Assembly (NCBI RefSeq): GCF_016908325.1
Contig: NZ_JAFBDR010000008.1
Span: forward strand, 62,001 to 126,000
From: Aquibacillus albus
Lineage (GTDB): Bacteria; Bacillota; Bacilli; Bacillales; Amphibacillaceae
Reading direction: 5' to 3'
Length of the DNA: 64,000 nucleotides
The position numbers and the translations under genes are program-made. A model generated the notes under the pieces. That model ran no database searches. It was given only the letters and a program-made list of their open reading frames with translations, and was not told where the DNA came from. The first letter of the stretch is position 1. Every line of letters begins with the position of its first letter. Shown here piece by piece: positions 1 through 8,229 of the stretch.

Positions 1-750
1 CCTGACACGGATTTAAGTAACGATGAACTTACTAGCTTTGATGAGGACTTCAATGAAGAGTCACAGCCTGTCATCGATCAACAGGAAGTGGTAAAAATGC
101 CAGTTCCAAATCAAGATGAGGCAGAGATTGTGACGAAGTTTTATGACTATGAAGCAGACGAAGAAGACCAAGTTAATGCACTTGTTTTATACAACAATAA
201 ATACTATCAAAGTAAAGGTGTAGATATCACCTATTCTGATGGTGAAGCCTTTGATGTAACTGCAGCGTTAAGTGGAACTGTTACAGAAGTAAAAGAACAT
301 CCATTATTAGGTAATGTGATTCAATTATCACACGAAAATGATGTAACAACGTATTATGCAAGCTTAGAAAATGTACTTGTGGAGACTGGAGCAGAAGTGA
401 AACAAGGCGACACAATCGGTACTGCAGGTCGTAACCTGTATGGACAAGCAAGTGGTACACACGTTCATTTCGAATTACGTAAAAATGGAGAACCTGTTAA
501 CCCGGAAGATTATTTCAATCAGCAAATCGGTGATATTGAATCACCACAACATCGTGAAGATAATGAACCATCTGATGGATCAGAGTCTGATGGGTCTGAG
601 GTAGATTCGGATATGTCAAGAAATGATGTGGACATCGATGGTTCAACAGGTGAAGATGATGAAACAGACGAAGATTCTGGTGATAATGAATCCAATCAAG
701 ACCAAATCACAGAAGATGCTGAGTCATCAGCTGCTTTAGCAAATACGTAA
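1..750 (+). CDS. spoIIQ: SpoIIQ, forespore LytM/M23-domain protein (5' end outside window)
   Basis: The frame is open from the first base, so the gene starts upstream; 249 residues are visible. SpoIIQ is made in the forespore and spans the intermembrane space to bind SpoIIIAH during engulfment. A LytM/M23 fold covers about residues 70-180 of the visible part and ends in HVHFELR, the usual HxH metal site. The first zinc ligand is missing: SKGVDIT stands where active M23 enzymes have HxGxD, as known for SpoIIQ. The tail from about residue 180 is rich in Asp, Glu and Ser. The identity is supported by spoIIID and mbl downstream, although two extra genes intervene. Confidence 0.9.
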   Translation, partial: PDTDLSNDELTSFDEDFNEESQPVIDQQEVVKMPVPNQDEAEIVTKFYDYEADEEDQVNALVLYNNKYYQSKGVDITYSDGEAFDVTAALSGTVTEVKEHPLLGNVIQLSHENDVTTYYASLENVLVETGAEVKQGDTIGTAGRNLYGQASGTHVHFELRKNGEPVNPEDYFNQQIGDIESPQHREDNEPSDGSESDGSEVDSDMSRNDVDIDGSTGEDDETDEDSGDNESNQDQITEDAESSAALANT

Positions 751-757
751 GATATCT

Positions 758-809
758 AGGAAACTCAATTGGGTGGGTCAAACCGCCTGAGTGAGTTTCT
801 TTTTTTTCT
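758..809 (+). terminator. Intrinsic terminator after spoIIQ
   Basis: GGAAACTCA pairs imperfectly with TGAGTTTC around a GGGTGG/CCGCCT inner stem, and eight to nine T follow. It lies just past the spoIIQ stop. Confidence 0.75.
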
Positions 810-971
810 TAAAAGGATCCCCCTCCACCACGATTGTCGAATAAAGCAATAAAGCGTCGAACGATTGTTTGGTGTAATCTGTTGAAATAGGCTTCATTAA
901 CTGGGATAATTTTAAAATATGGGATAAACTAGCAAAACCTGTCATCGTTAAATCCCAAGAGGGGGTGGAAC

Positions 972-1994
972 ATGAGTAAGCAACGATCCATAAAACGAAC
1001 GTTTAACAAGGATTACGACGAATCGTTACATTTACATCATTATCTAGCCATTGTAAGTAAAAATAATGATGAAAAGACAGTGATCCGATTAAGTAAGAAA
1101 TTTTGTCTCGAATCAAAGAGAGAAAGCGACTGGAGAGTTGGGATGGAATTTCTATATATGAATGGTTGTCTTCAGGAAGTAAGACAGCTGATCACACGCA
1201 ATAAACAAAGTCATAATTGTGTGAATAAAACCTGGGGTATCGTTTACGACATTATGCTTCAATGGAAAAATCGAGCGAAGGCAGCACACCTGCTTTTGCA
1301 TGAATTAAACGAAATCAAAACAAATACTCCTGAACTAGCTTGTATTGTAAGCTTTTTAAAGGTGTCCATTCATTACTCAACCTACCAATTTGATTGCATT
1401 GGTTCCTACTTGGATAACATAGCCAAGCAATTAAGCAAAATAGAAAATCCACTTCTGGCATCTTCCTTTACAATAAGATATCATGAGCTTTTATTCATAT
1501 ATTATTGGAAACGTAATGAATTAATTCTCGCTCGGAAATATGGTTTTCGAGCCATCAATCAAACCTACCATCTTGAAAAAAAAGCCCACTTGCATATTAG
1601 ACTTGCACTCAGCTACATCTATGAAGATTTTACCTCTAGTATATACCATTTAAATGAAGCGATAAAACTCGCCAAAGTTTTTGATAATCAGCCATTACTA
1701 TCCATCATCACTGAACACAATTATCCTTTTGTTTGTGCGCATTTTGGACAAGCAGATGGAGTTCAGACAACAGATTTAAGTGAACAAGCCCATTTGGAAA
1801 TAGCCAAAGGAAACCTGAAAAAGGCAAAATCGATTTTATCGAAAATACCAATTAATTCTCCTTTTCGAAAATACTATCTAGGACTGGCAACAGGAGACAG
1901 AGAATTATTAATACACGCTTACTATGACTTTGTGGAAAGAAGAAGTGATCACTTTTTTGCACGAATGCCGTTACAAGCCTTTAAACAACCGTAA
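972..1994 (+). CDS. AimR-like TPR peptide receptor lacking an N-terminal HTH
   Basis: The 340-residue protein is predicted to be all-helical with TPR-like repeats. Its C-terminal part (YYLGLATGDRELL, then FVERRSDHFFARMPL) and the core EFLYMNGCLQEVRQLI resemble AimR, the arbitrium receptor of Bacillus phages. AimR is usually about 380 residues with an N-terminal helix-turn-helix. Here only about 20 basic residues precede the segment that aligns with the TPR part. A TAG in frame at 930-932 rules out a simple upstream extension. The start has a GAGGGGGTGG ribosome site. The next gene, 14 bases after the stop, encodes a secreted peptide, as in aimR-aimP. No phage genes are near. Family membership is a call from memory; a DNA-binding role looks doubtful. 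Confidence 0.75.
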   Translation: MSKQRSIKRTFNKDYDESLHLHHYLAIVSKNNDEKTVIRLSKKFCLESKRESDWRVGMEFLYMNGCLQEVRQLITRNKQSHNCVNKTWGIVYDIMLQWKNRAKAAHLLLHELNEIKTNTPELACIVSFLKVSIHYSTYQFDCIGSYLDNIAKQLSKIENPLLASSFTIRYHELLFIYYWKRNELILARKYGFRAINQTYHLEKKAHLHIRLALSYIYEDFTSSIYHLNEAIKLAKVFDNQPLLSIITEHNYPFVCAHFGQADGVQTTDLSEQAHLEIAKGNLKKAKSILSKIPINSPFRKYYLGLATGDRELLIHAYYDFVERRSDHFFARMPLQAFKQP

Positions 1995-2008
1995 AGGAGG
2001 AATAAAAG

Positions 2009-2131
2009 ATGCGAAAATCCATTCTTTTACTTTTAGTACTTTTGTTCTCGGTGCAGGCAGATGACGTGGACCCTGTACCAAAATCGGAACAACAGGTAAT
2101 GAACGATCCAGAATATGGGGATGTAGGGTAA
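2009..2131 (+). CDS. AimP-like secreted signalling pro-peptide, 40 aa
   Basis: A strong AAAGGAGG lies 7 bases before the ATG, directly after the aimR-like stop. The peptide begins MRKSILLLLVLLFSVQA, a short secretion signal, continues with acidic and polar residues, and ends NDPEYGDVG. This matches the layout of AimP: about 43 residues, exported, and cut so that the last 5-6 residues re-enter as the signal. The C-terminus is not the XXXRGA type of the first arbitrium phages. The mature peptide could be EYGDVG or close to it, which is inference. The gene is too short for standard ORF cut-offs. Confidence 0.7.
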   Translation: MRKSILLLLVLLFSVQADDVDPVPKSEQQVMNDPEYGDVG

Positions 2132-2136
2132 CTTGA

Positions 2137-2190
2137 AAAAGGGGTCTGTACTCTTTGCTTAAAAAAGGGGTCTGACCCCTTTTGCTTAAT
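2137..2190. repeat. GGGGTCTGACCCC palindromic repeat, copy 1
   Basis: Two tandem arms occur, GGGGTCTGTACTC and AAAAAGGGGTCTGACCCCTTTT. The second is a near-perfect palindrome ending in T. The same sequence recurs at about 14263, 32929, 41273 and 49200. It directly follows the pro-peptide gene and could act as its terminator. Confidence 0.8.
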
Positions 2191-2421
2191 AAGGACAACC
2201 ATAAGAAGAAAAAAATAAGCATATTCGCTCGCATTTGTTAATAAAATGTTATAAACCAAACCAAGAAAGGTCTAAGGTGAGAGTGTGTAAGGCATATAAA
2301 CCAAACGATTTAACAACGATACCACTCTTTATCCGATTACATATCGCTTGTATGGATGACCACGATTTTCATCACCTTGTCTCATTTCACCTTGGACATA
2401 CAACTTAGGGAGGCGAGTGAT

Positions 2422-2715
2422 GTGCACGACTACATCAAAGAAAGAACGATCAAGATTGGTAAGTATATCGTGGAAACAAAAAAAACGGTAAGAGTCATTG
2501 CAAAAGAGTTTGGAGTTTCGAAAAGTACTGTTCATAAGGATTTAACCGAAAGACTACCCGATATTAATCCTGAGTTAGCAAATGAAGTGAAACTAGTCCT
2601 CGATCACCATAAGGCGATACGCCATCTGCGTGGTGGAGAAGCAACAAAGTTAAAGTATAGGCTCAATACTTCCACTGAGACTAGCACAGACCAACCAGCC
2701 AAACCCGTTAGTTAA
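2422..2715 (+). CDS. spoIIID: SpoIIID, mother-cell sporulation transcription regulator
   Basis: The 97-residue protein starts MHDYIKERTIKIGKYIVE and contains the helix-turn-helix KEFGVSKSTVHKDLTERL and the RHLRGGEATKLKY segment, all nearly identical to B. subtilis SpoIIID. That protein activates and represses sigma-E and sigma-K genes in the mother cell. The start is the GTG at 2422, after AGGGAGGCG, because it matches the known N-terminus; a longer frame from 2356 adds 22 residues that do not belong to the family. The C-terminal tail is Thr/Ser-rich and variable. No convincing sigma-E promoter was assigned. Confidence 0.95.
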   Translation: MHDYIKERTIKIGKYIVETKKTVRVIAKEFGVSKSTVHKDLTERLPDINPELANEVKLVLDHHKAIRHLRGGEATKLKYRLNTSTETSTDQPAKPVS

Positions 2716-2745
2716 ACCCTATGATCCTCCCGTTTACCAACAATA

Positions 2746-2825
2746 GTTCAAAAAGTGCCAAATATGAGTAGTTCTCCGTTCTAGGTGCAGACGAGTTACT
2801 TCTTACATTTGGTTTCTTTTTGAAC
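2746..2825. promoter_or_regulatory. Long imperfect inverted repeat between spoIIID and mbl
   Basis: GTTCAAAAAGTGCCAAAT at the left faces ATTTGGTTTCTTTTTGAAC at the right, about 38 bases apart, with two or three mismatches. It could fold as a stem at the 3' end of the spoIIID message or serve as a dyad in the mbl leader. There is no T tract after the right arm, so a simple terminator is not clear. Confidence 0.5.
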
Positions 2826-2961
2826 ATCTTCTCCGATTTCTGAAAATAATTTCCTTTTCCAATTAACTAAATTCCTAAATTTGTGATATTATATAAACTA
2901 GAAGCATTATGTTCAAGGACGGATAGACCGCAACTAAATAGGCAGGGAGGATCAAAAGAAT

Positions 2962-3963
2962 ATGTTTTCAAGAGATATAGGAATAGACCTCGGAACAGCT
3001 AATGTACTCATCCATGTAAAAGGTAAAGGAATTGTCTTAAATGAACCTTCAGTTGTTGCAATGGACCGCACGACAGGTCGAGTGCTTGAAGTCGGAGATG
3101 ACGCCCGTCGTATGGTTGGACGAACACCAGGAAATATTGAAGCGATTCGCCCTTTAAAGGATGGTGTCATTGCTGATTTTGATGTAACAGAAGCAATGTT
3201 AAAATATTTTATTAATAAAATAAATGTTCGTGGATTTTTATCCAAACCTCGCATGCTAATTTGTTGCCCAACCAATATCACCAAAGTAGAGCAAAAGGCG
3301 ATCAAGGAAGCGGCAGAAAAATCTGGTGGGAAAAGGGTTTACTTAGAGGAAGAACCAAAGGTCGCGGCGATCGGTGCTGGGATGGATATTTTTCAGCCGA
3401 GCGGAAACATGGTCGTCGATATTGGCGGTGGAACAACGGATGTTGCCGTTTTATCGATGGGTGATATTGTTACAGCCCAATCGATAAAAATGGCTGGTGA
3501 TAAATTCGATGCTGAAATTCTTAATTATGTGAAAAGAAAGTACAAGCTGTTGATCGGTGAACGAACATCTGAGGATATTAAAATTCAAATTGCAACCGTA
3601 TTTCAGGGAGCAAGAAATGAGGAAATTGATATTCGCGGGCGTGATATGGTTACGGGATTACCTCGAACGATTACGATTCGCTCAGGAGAAATAGAGGAAG
3701 CGTTACGTGAGTCCGTTTCTCTCATTACACAAGCTGCCAAAACAGTACTTGAACAAACACCGCCGGAATTGTCAGCAGATATTATTGACCGAGGTGTAAT
3801 TTTAACTGGGGGAGGCGCACTCCTGCATGGCTTAGATCAATTGCTTTCCGAAGAGTTAAAAGTTCCAGTTTTGATGGCCGAAGAACCAATGAATTGTGTC
3901 GCTAAAGGGACAGGAATCATGCTTGAAAATATAGATAAAATTGAAAGAAAGAAGATTGTTTAA
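2962..3963 (+). CDS. mbl: Mbl, MreB-like rod-shape actin
   Basis: The 333-residue actin-fold ATPase directs lateral-wall synthesis in rod-shaped Bacillaceae. It opens MFSRDIGIDLGTANVLIH, with phosphate-1 loop DLGTAN, EEPKVAAIGAG, the phosphate-2 motif DIGGGTTDVAVLSMG, and the adenosine motif ILTGGGALL. Length and sequence fit Mbl better than MreB or MreBH, and the place between spoIIID and flhO is the B. subtilis one. The ribosome site GGCAGGGAGG lies about 9 bases before the ATG. Confidence 0.96.
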   Translation: MFSRDIGIDLGTANVLIHVKGKGIVLNEPSVVAMDRTTGRVLEVGDDARRMVGRTPGNIEAIRPLKDGVIADFDVTEAMLKYFINKINVRGFLSKPRMLICCPTNITKVEQKAIKEAAEKSGGKRVYLEEEPKVAAIGAGMDIFQPSGNMVVDIGGGTTDVAVLSMGDIVTAQSIKMAGDKFDAEILNYVKRKYKLLIGERTSEDIKIQIATVFQGARNEEIDIRGRDMVTGLPRTITIRSGEIEEALRESVSLITQAAKTVLEQTPPELSADIIDRGVILTGGGALLHGLDQLLSEELKVPVLMAEEPMNCVAKGTGIMLENIDKIERKKIV

Positions 3964-4078
3964 TTTTTCACAGCGAAACGGCGAATTTTGTAGGATTTCA
4001 TCATTTTTTTGAACAACGTATGTGTTTACATGAGGATTTGCACGACGAGCTTTTTTCTAAGGAGAGGGGGAATCATTC

Positions 4079-4903
4079 ATGTTAAGAGGTTATTATACAG
4101 CTGCATCTGGAATGATTGCGCAGCAGCGACGTCAAGAAGCGTTATCCAATAATATCTCCAATGCTTTAACCCCAGGCTATAAGCAAGATCAAGCAACACT
4201 GAGAGCTTTCCCTGAATTACTGATAGACCGCATGGAAAATAAGCAAATTCCATCTTCCAATAACGTACATATTCCAATGCGTACGCGAATTGGTTCCTTA
4301 AACACAGGCGTGTATGTACAAGAAACGATTCCTGATTTTTCCCAAGGAGCATTAAAGGAAACAGGTTTGTCCACGGATCTGGCTATAGTCAATGGTGTCA
4401 TGCCAGATGAAAACGGCAGTATCTTTTTCGCTGTTCAAAATAATGACGGAGATACTAGCTATACGAGAAATGGTAATTTTACCGTTGATGGGCAAGGATT
4501 TCTCGTGACGAATGCAGGGTATTACGTCCTTGATGAAGACGGAAACCAAATCAACACAGATGGTCAAGCATTCACGGTGACTGCAGATGGGAATGTTCAG
4601 CTGCCTGATCAAACGTTTGCTTTAAATGTTGCATATAGTCCGAATGCGAATGATTTAGTAAAAGCTGGCCAAAGTCTTTTTCAATTAGGAGAAGACGGCC
4701 AACCGTTAGCGAATGCTAGAGCGAATCCTGATGTAACATTTACTGTTCAGCAACATTACTTAGAAGGCTCAAACGTCGACCCAAACCAGGCGATGACGGA
4801 AATGATGCAGTCTTATCGATCGTTCGAAACGAATCAAACAGTGCTAAAGGCTTATGATCAAAGCTTAGATAAAGCGGTCAATGAAATAGCAAGAATTCGA
4901 TAA
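4079..4903 (+). CDS. flhO: FlhO, flagellar distal-rod/hook-basal body protein
   Basis: The 274-residue protein begins MLRGYYTAASGMIAQQRRQE with the flg_bb_rod signature, in which ALSNNISNALTPGYKQ is the usual NNxANxxTxGYK with small changes. It ends with the paired C-terminal helix SYRSFETNQTVLKAYDQSLD. In B. subtilis flhO and flhP fill the FlgF/FlgG rod role and follow mbl. AAGGAGAGGGGG precedes the start, and flhP begins 10 bases after the stop, so the two are cotranscribed. Confidence 0.92.
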   Translation: MLRGYYTAASGMIAQQRRQEALSNNISNALTPGYKQDQATLRAFPELLIDRMENKQIPSSNNVHIPMRTRIGSLNTGVYVQETIPDFSQGALKETGLSTDLAIVNGVMPDENGSIFFAVQNNDGDTSYTRNGNFTVDGQGFLVTNAGYYVLDEDGNQINTDGQAFTVTADGNVQLPDQTFALNVAYSPNANDLVKAGQSLFQLGEDGQPLANARANPDVTFTVQQHYLEGSNVDPNQAMTEMMQSYRSFETNQTVLKAYDQSLDKAVNEIARIR

Positions 4904-4912
4904 GGGGAGATT

Positions 4913-5743
4913 GTGATGAGTCGAGTAGCGTTACAGGCTGCAGTCACGATGGGGCAGCTACAAAATAAGATGGACGTTATTGGGAATAATATGGCCAACG
5001 TCAATACGACTGGCTACAAAACACGCCAATCAGAGTTTTCGTCTTTGTTATTTCAACAGCTCAATAATTTGACCGATCCTGCCAATGCAGAAGGACGATT
5101 AACCCCGGATGGGATCAGAATTGGCAATGGTGCAAGACTTTCAAACACCACGATTGATTTAAAGCAAGGCGCATTAAAGGAAACAGGACGACTTCTTGAT
5201 GCTGCTTTGTTAAAGGATAATCACCTGTTTCAGGTTAGTGTAACCGAAAATGGCGAGACAGAGACGCAGTTCACGAGAGCAGGTAATTTTTATTTAAACC
5301 CATTGGAAAATGATCAGGTCATGCTTACCAATGAAAATGGCCATCCAATGATGGGGGACGCCGGACCGATTGTATTAGCGGATGATTTTGACGGCATTTC
5401 CATCACTTCATCTGGCGCAATTGAAGTCACACGAAATGGCAATACAGAGGTCGAGGATCAGCTGTCTTTAGTGGAAGCGGTCCGCCCACAGTTACTGGAA
5501 GCTGTCGGTACGAACAATTTCCGTTTATCCGAACAGACCGAAGCAAATTTTAACGTGGATGAGATCATTCCGTTCGTGAACCCGGCTGATGTTGAGATAA
5601 AAACAGGAGCATTGGAAAACTCCAATGTTGATATGGCCAAGCAAATGACGGACTTGGTTTCCTCGCAAAGGGTCTATCAATTAAATGCCAGATCGATTTC
5701 GATGAGTGACCAAATGCAAGGGTTAATTAACCAATTGAGATAA
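4913..5743 (+). CDS. flhP: FlhP, flagellar distal-rod protein
   Basis: The 276-residue FlgG-family protein carries MDVIGNNMANVNTTGYKTRQ near the N-terminus and NSNVDMAKQMTDLVSSQRVY at the C-terminus, both standard rod/hook helices. It is the second gene of the flhO-flhP pair. The start has AAGGGGAGATTGTG before the ATG. It would assemble in the flagellar rod outside the membrane. Confidence 0.92.
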   Translation: MMSRVALQAAVTMGQLQNKMDVIGNNMANVNTTGYKTRQSEFSSLLFQQLNNLTDPANAEGRLTPDGIRIGNGARLSNTTIDLKQGALKETGRLLDAALLKDNHLFQVSVTENGETETQFTRAGNFYLNPLENDQVMLTNENGHPMMGDAGPIVLADDFDGISITSSGAIEVTRNGNTEVEDQLSLVEAVRPQLLEAVGTNNFRLSEQTEANFNVDEIIPFVNPADVEIKTGALENSNVDMAKQMTDLVSSQRVYQLNARSISMSDQMQGLINQLR

Positions 5744-5772
5744 GTTAAATATTTATGTAAGGAGTATCAAGT

Positions 5773-6120
5773 ATGTCTACAATCCAACCTCAAACGAATG
5801 AAGTGAATCAAAGTCCAACGAAACGCAGGGACCTAAAGAAACTTCAAAGACACAATAGAAGAATGGAGCGCAGAGCATCACATAGTGAAGAGGCGAATCA
5901 ACGAAGGCGGCGCAGGGAAGCGAAAAAAGAAGCTAGACAACCCGTCCGCCGTATTTTCCCAATCTGGCTTCGTATCATTGTTGTGTTAGTCCTATCCTAT
6001 TTAGCTTTACTAGGTGGTTTAATGGTTGGATTTGGTGTATTAGGTAATGGCAGTCCAACTGATGCGCTGGAATTTGATACATGGCGACATATTATTGAGC
6101 TAGTAACGTATCCGAGTTAA
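5773..6120 (+). CDS. EpuA-family small membrane protein (often misnamed RNA polymerase beta subunit)
   Basis: The first 75 of 115 residues are very basic (KRRDLKKLQRHNRRMERR and similar). One membrane segment, IWLRIIVVLVLSYLALLGGL, follows, and then a short acidic outside tail ending HIIELVTYP. This is the EpuA/PF11772 layout, which databases frequently label as an RNA polymerase beta subunit by mistake. It begins 29 bases after flhP with TAAGGAGTATC and is probably cotranscribed. Its role is unknown. Confidence 0.8.
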   Translation: MSTIQPQTNEVNQSPTKRRDLKKLQRHNRRMERRASHSEEANQRRRRREAKKEARQPVRRIFPIWLRIIVVLVLSYLALLGGLMVGFGVLGNGSPTDALEFDTWRHIIELVTYPS

Positions 6121-6147
6121 CCGTGGTAATATGCGGTTAGCTTTTTT
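6118..6147 (+). terminator. Terminator after the mbl-flhO-flhP block
   Basis: TAACCG and CGGTTA form a short stem around TGGTAATATG, followed by GCTTTTTT. Confidence 0.6.
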
Positions 6148-6215
6148 GGTTATTGTGTTTATTCTTTTGGTATAATGAAAAAGATGATATACATAGCTTT
6201 GGAAGGAGACTTGAA

Positions 6216-6638
6216 ATGTTCGATATACAGCAAATTAAAGAAACGATTCCACACCGATACCCATTTTTACTTGTTGACGAGATTACAGAAATGGAAGATG
6301 ACAAACGTGTCGTAGGAAAAAAGAACGTCACCATTAATGAACCATTTTTCCAGGGACATTTTCCGGATTATCCAGTAATGCCGGGTGTTTTAATTGTAGA
6401 AGCGTTGGCACAGGTTGGAGCAGTGGTCATTTTAAACAAAGAAGAGAACAAAGGGAAAATCGGCTTCTTAGCAGGAATTGATAAATGCCGATTTAAGCGC
6501 CAGGTGAAGCCAGGGGACCAATTAAAGCTGGAGGTTGAAATCATCCGTTTAAAAGGTCCAATCGGTAAAGGGAAGGCCGTTGCCTCCGTTGACGGTGAAA
6601 TTGCTTGTGAAGCGGAAATTATGTTCGCAATAAAATAA
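6216..6638 (+). CDS. fabZ: FabZ, 3-hydroxyacyl-[acyl-carrier-protein] dehydratase
   Basis: The 140-residue hot-dog-fold enzyme of type II fatty acid synthesis opens [20 protein letters not shown]. It has the catalytic [20 protein letters not shown], in which the His of GHFP and the Glu of VEA are the active pair, and the signature [13 protein letters not shown]. The ATG at 6216 after GGAAGGAGA is chosen over the TTG-type opening at 6153 because it gives the family N-terminus. It is separated from the flagellar genes by a terminator. Confidence 0.96.
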   Translation: MFDIQQIKETIPHRYPFLLVDEITEMEDDKRVVGKKNVTINEPFFQGHFPDYPVMPGVLIVEALAQVGAVVILNKEENKGKIGFLAGIDKCRFKRQVKPGDQLKLEVEIIRLKGPIGKGKAVASVDGEIACEAEIMFAIK

Positions 6639-6669
6639 AAATACTTCAAACGTTTGATCAATCAGCATC

Positions 6670-6707
6670 TCCCCCCTTATCCATCTTGGAGTGGGGGTTT
6701 TATTGTT
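6670..6707 (+). terminator. Probable terminator after fabZ
   Basis: CCCCC and GGGGG arms enclose a poorly paired loop, followed by TTTTATTGTTT. The minus-strand gene at 6746 converges here. Confidence 0.5.
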
Positions 6708-6745
6708 TAATGATAAGGTTGGATACTCCACCCAAATAGGACAAG

Positions 6746-7213
6746 TCACTGATCGGGGCTTTTTTCAACATGAATGAAAATCCTTTTTATCACCCATCCC
6801 ACAAAAACGCCTGGTATGAGACATAGCATCGGAAAAAAAACAGGACCAATTCTGATCATGACCGTATTGGAATACATTAAACCAATGGTCAATGCAAATG
6901 CTCCGAAAACAAAAGGAAGGTAAGAATAAGGACCGAGTTTTGCATCTTCGGCATCTCGATAACCATCCCAAATTGCAAACATATACAAGCAAGGATAAAA
7001 CATAAGCCATTGATAGTTAATGACATCGTATGCTTGTTCGATATTATTCGTAAAGGAATGTTTGATCGCTAAATTAAAATTGCTTTGCACATTAACGATA
7101 AACTCCATGAAAACAAAAGTAATCCCCTTTATAAACTTTTTATTAAGTATTTGCCCAAATCCTGGTAAAGCGATGTTCCATAGAAGTATTTCATGTTTTT
7201 TTGGTTTATTCAT
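6746..7213 (-). CDS. Polytopic membrane protein, single-unit relative of the 14406 gene
   Basis: The 155 residues include about four membrane segments. The N-terminal half carries ALPGFGQILNKKFIKGITF, then NVQSNFNLAIKHSF, and CLYMFAIWDGYRDAED. The same string of motifs (PGFGH, ANVNLGIMYS, IYMFGIWDGYR) occurs in the plus-strand protein at 14406, so the two are paralogues. Function is not known. It stands alone on the minus strand. The ATG has AAGGAGAT some 13 bases upstream, a little far. Confidence 0.7.
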   Translation of the reverse strand: MNKPKKHEILLWNIALPGFGQILNKKFIKGITFVFMEFIVNVQSNFNLAIKHSFTNNIEQAYDVINYQWLMFYPCLYMFAIWDGYRDAEDAKLGPYSYLPFVFGAFALTIGLMYSNTVMIRIGPVFFPMLCLIPGVFVGWVIKRIFIHVEKSPDQ

Positions 7214-7482
7214 CTTAACTTTTCCTATCTCCTTTTTAAACTCCTCCAGTACTTACTCTTCATAAATAAGTGGAAAGTAGTAAGTATTATGGCTCAACTC
7301 ATCCAAAATTATTAAAAAAACAATCTCTTTTTGAATAATTTTAACAAAACTGAAGAAACATAATTTTGACTGTTGATAGGAATAACAGTTTCAACTCGGG
7401 GGTATTGGGTAATTTTCACAACTATTTTTCATGAGTTTTGGGAAAGCTAATAGAGAAATGATAAAATTGAAGGAGGATACCA

Positions 7483-7854
7483 ATGGATAAAAAATGGTTA
7501 ATCAAGCTTGGTGCGCCTGCGTTAGCTGTTTCCATCATGACAGCTTGTGCAGCAAATGATGAAGAAGAGCCACCACCAGCAGAAGACGAAGATGCTCCAG
7601 TAGAAGAAATGGAAGAGGAAATGGATGATGCTGGAGAAGAAATCCAAGAAGAACTAGGTGATGATGGCGCGAATGGAAATGGCGACGGCGCTGTCACCGA
7701 TGATCCAGAAGAAGGCGTAATCGAAAATGGCGATGACGCTGGAAACGGCGGAAATGGCGGAAATGGTAATAATGAAAACGGTAATGGAGTAACAGATGAA
7801 CAAACGGATGCAACAGATGAAGATATCATTGATCAAGAAGAAAAAGACGAATAA
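7483..7854 (+). CDS. Small acidic lipoprotein
   Basis: The 123-residue protein has a signal sequence ending in a lipobox-like MTAC at residues 19-22. The rest is a low-complexity tail of Asp, Glu, Gly and Asn without a recognisable domain (runs such as GNGGNGGNGN). It is predicted to be anchored to the outer face of the membrane. It has AAGGAGG before the start and its own promoter region and terminator. Its function is unknown; high acidity is common in exported proteins of halotolerant Bacillaceae. Confidence 0.75.
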   Translation: MDKKWLIKLGAPALAVSIMTACAANDEEEPPPAEDEDAPVEEMEEEMDDAGEEIQEELGDDGANGNGDGAVTDDPEEGVIENGDDAGNGGNGGNGNNENGNGVTDEQTDATDEDIIDQEEKDE

Positions 7855-7866
7855 ATTTGCGTCCCC

Positions 7867-7897
7867 AAGGAACCCATAATCTCGTGGGTTCCTTTTA
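7867..7897 (+). terminator. Terminator after acidic lipoprotein gene
   Basis: AAGGAACCCA and TGGGTTCCTT form a perfect 10-bp stem with an 8-base loop, followed by TTAAAT. Confidence 0.85.
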
Positions 7898-7943
7898 AAT
7901 GAACGTTTTAAAATAGCTGGAAAGGACGACGAATCATGTGTAG

Positions 7944-8106
7944 AAGAGCGCATAACTCGAGAGTGAGAGTAAATCTCGAACCGTTGCGCATAATGGCCCG
8001 AGAGTGAAAGTAAATTCATGGAAGTTGCGCATAATGGCCTTGAAAGTGAGAGAAAACCGAGGATTGTTGCGCATAAATGCCCCGAGAGTGAGAGTAAATC
8101 CCGAAA
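7944..8106 (+). repeat. 42-bp family repeat array A (about 4 units)
   Basis: Units of 40-45 bp carry TGCGCATAA and, about 20 bp on, TGAGAGTAAA. It fills the gap between the lipoprotein and the LtaS-like gene. The variable parts resemble TGGCCCGAGAG and TCCCGAA. Confidence 0.9.
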
Positions 8107-8229
8107 CACCCCAAGAATAAAAAATATCCCCTAATTAACAACAATTACTAGCTCAGAAAATTTACATATTATTTACATTCCTTTTACATTTCCTTATGAT
8201 AGAAAGATAAGAAAAGAGGATGTGAAGCA

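Noticed and set aside
972-2131. Prophage origin of the AimR-like pair
   Set aside because: No integrase, terminase, capsid or other phage gene is seen in the window, and the flanks are core sporulation genes.
2396-2404. CATACAACT as a sigma-E -10 box for spoIIID
   Set aside because: Its transcript would begin inside or next to the ribosome site, and a fitting -35 box is not clear.
5773-6120. RNA polymerase beta subunit
   Set aside because: This name is often attached to the EpuA family, but the protein is a 115-residue single-pass membrane protein with no polymerase motif.
7422-7829. Minus-strand 135-codon frame opposite the acidic lipoprotein gene
   Set aside because: It is the mirror of a low-complexity Asp/Glu/Gly-coding stretch and lacks a ribosome site; the plus frame has signal peptide, ribosome site and terminator.
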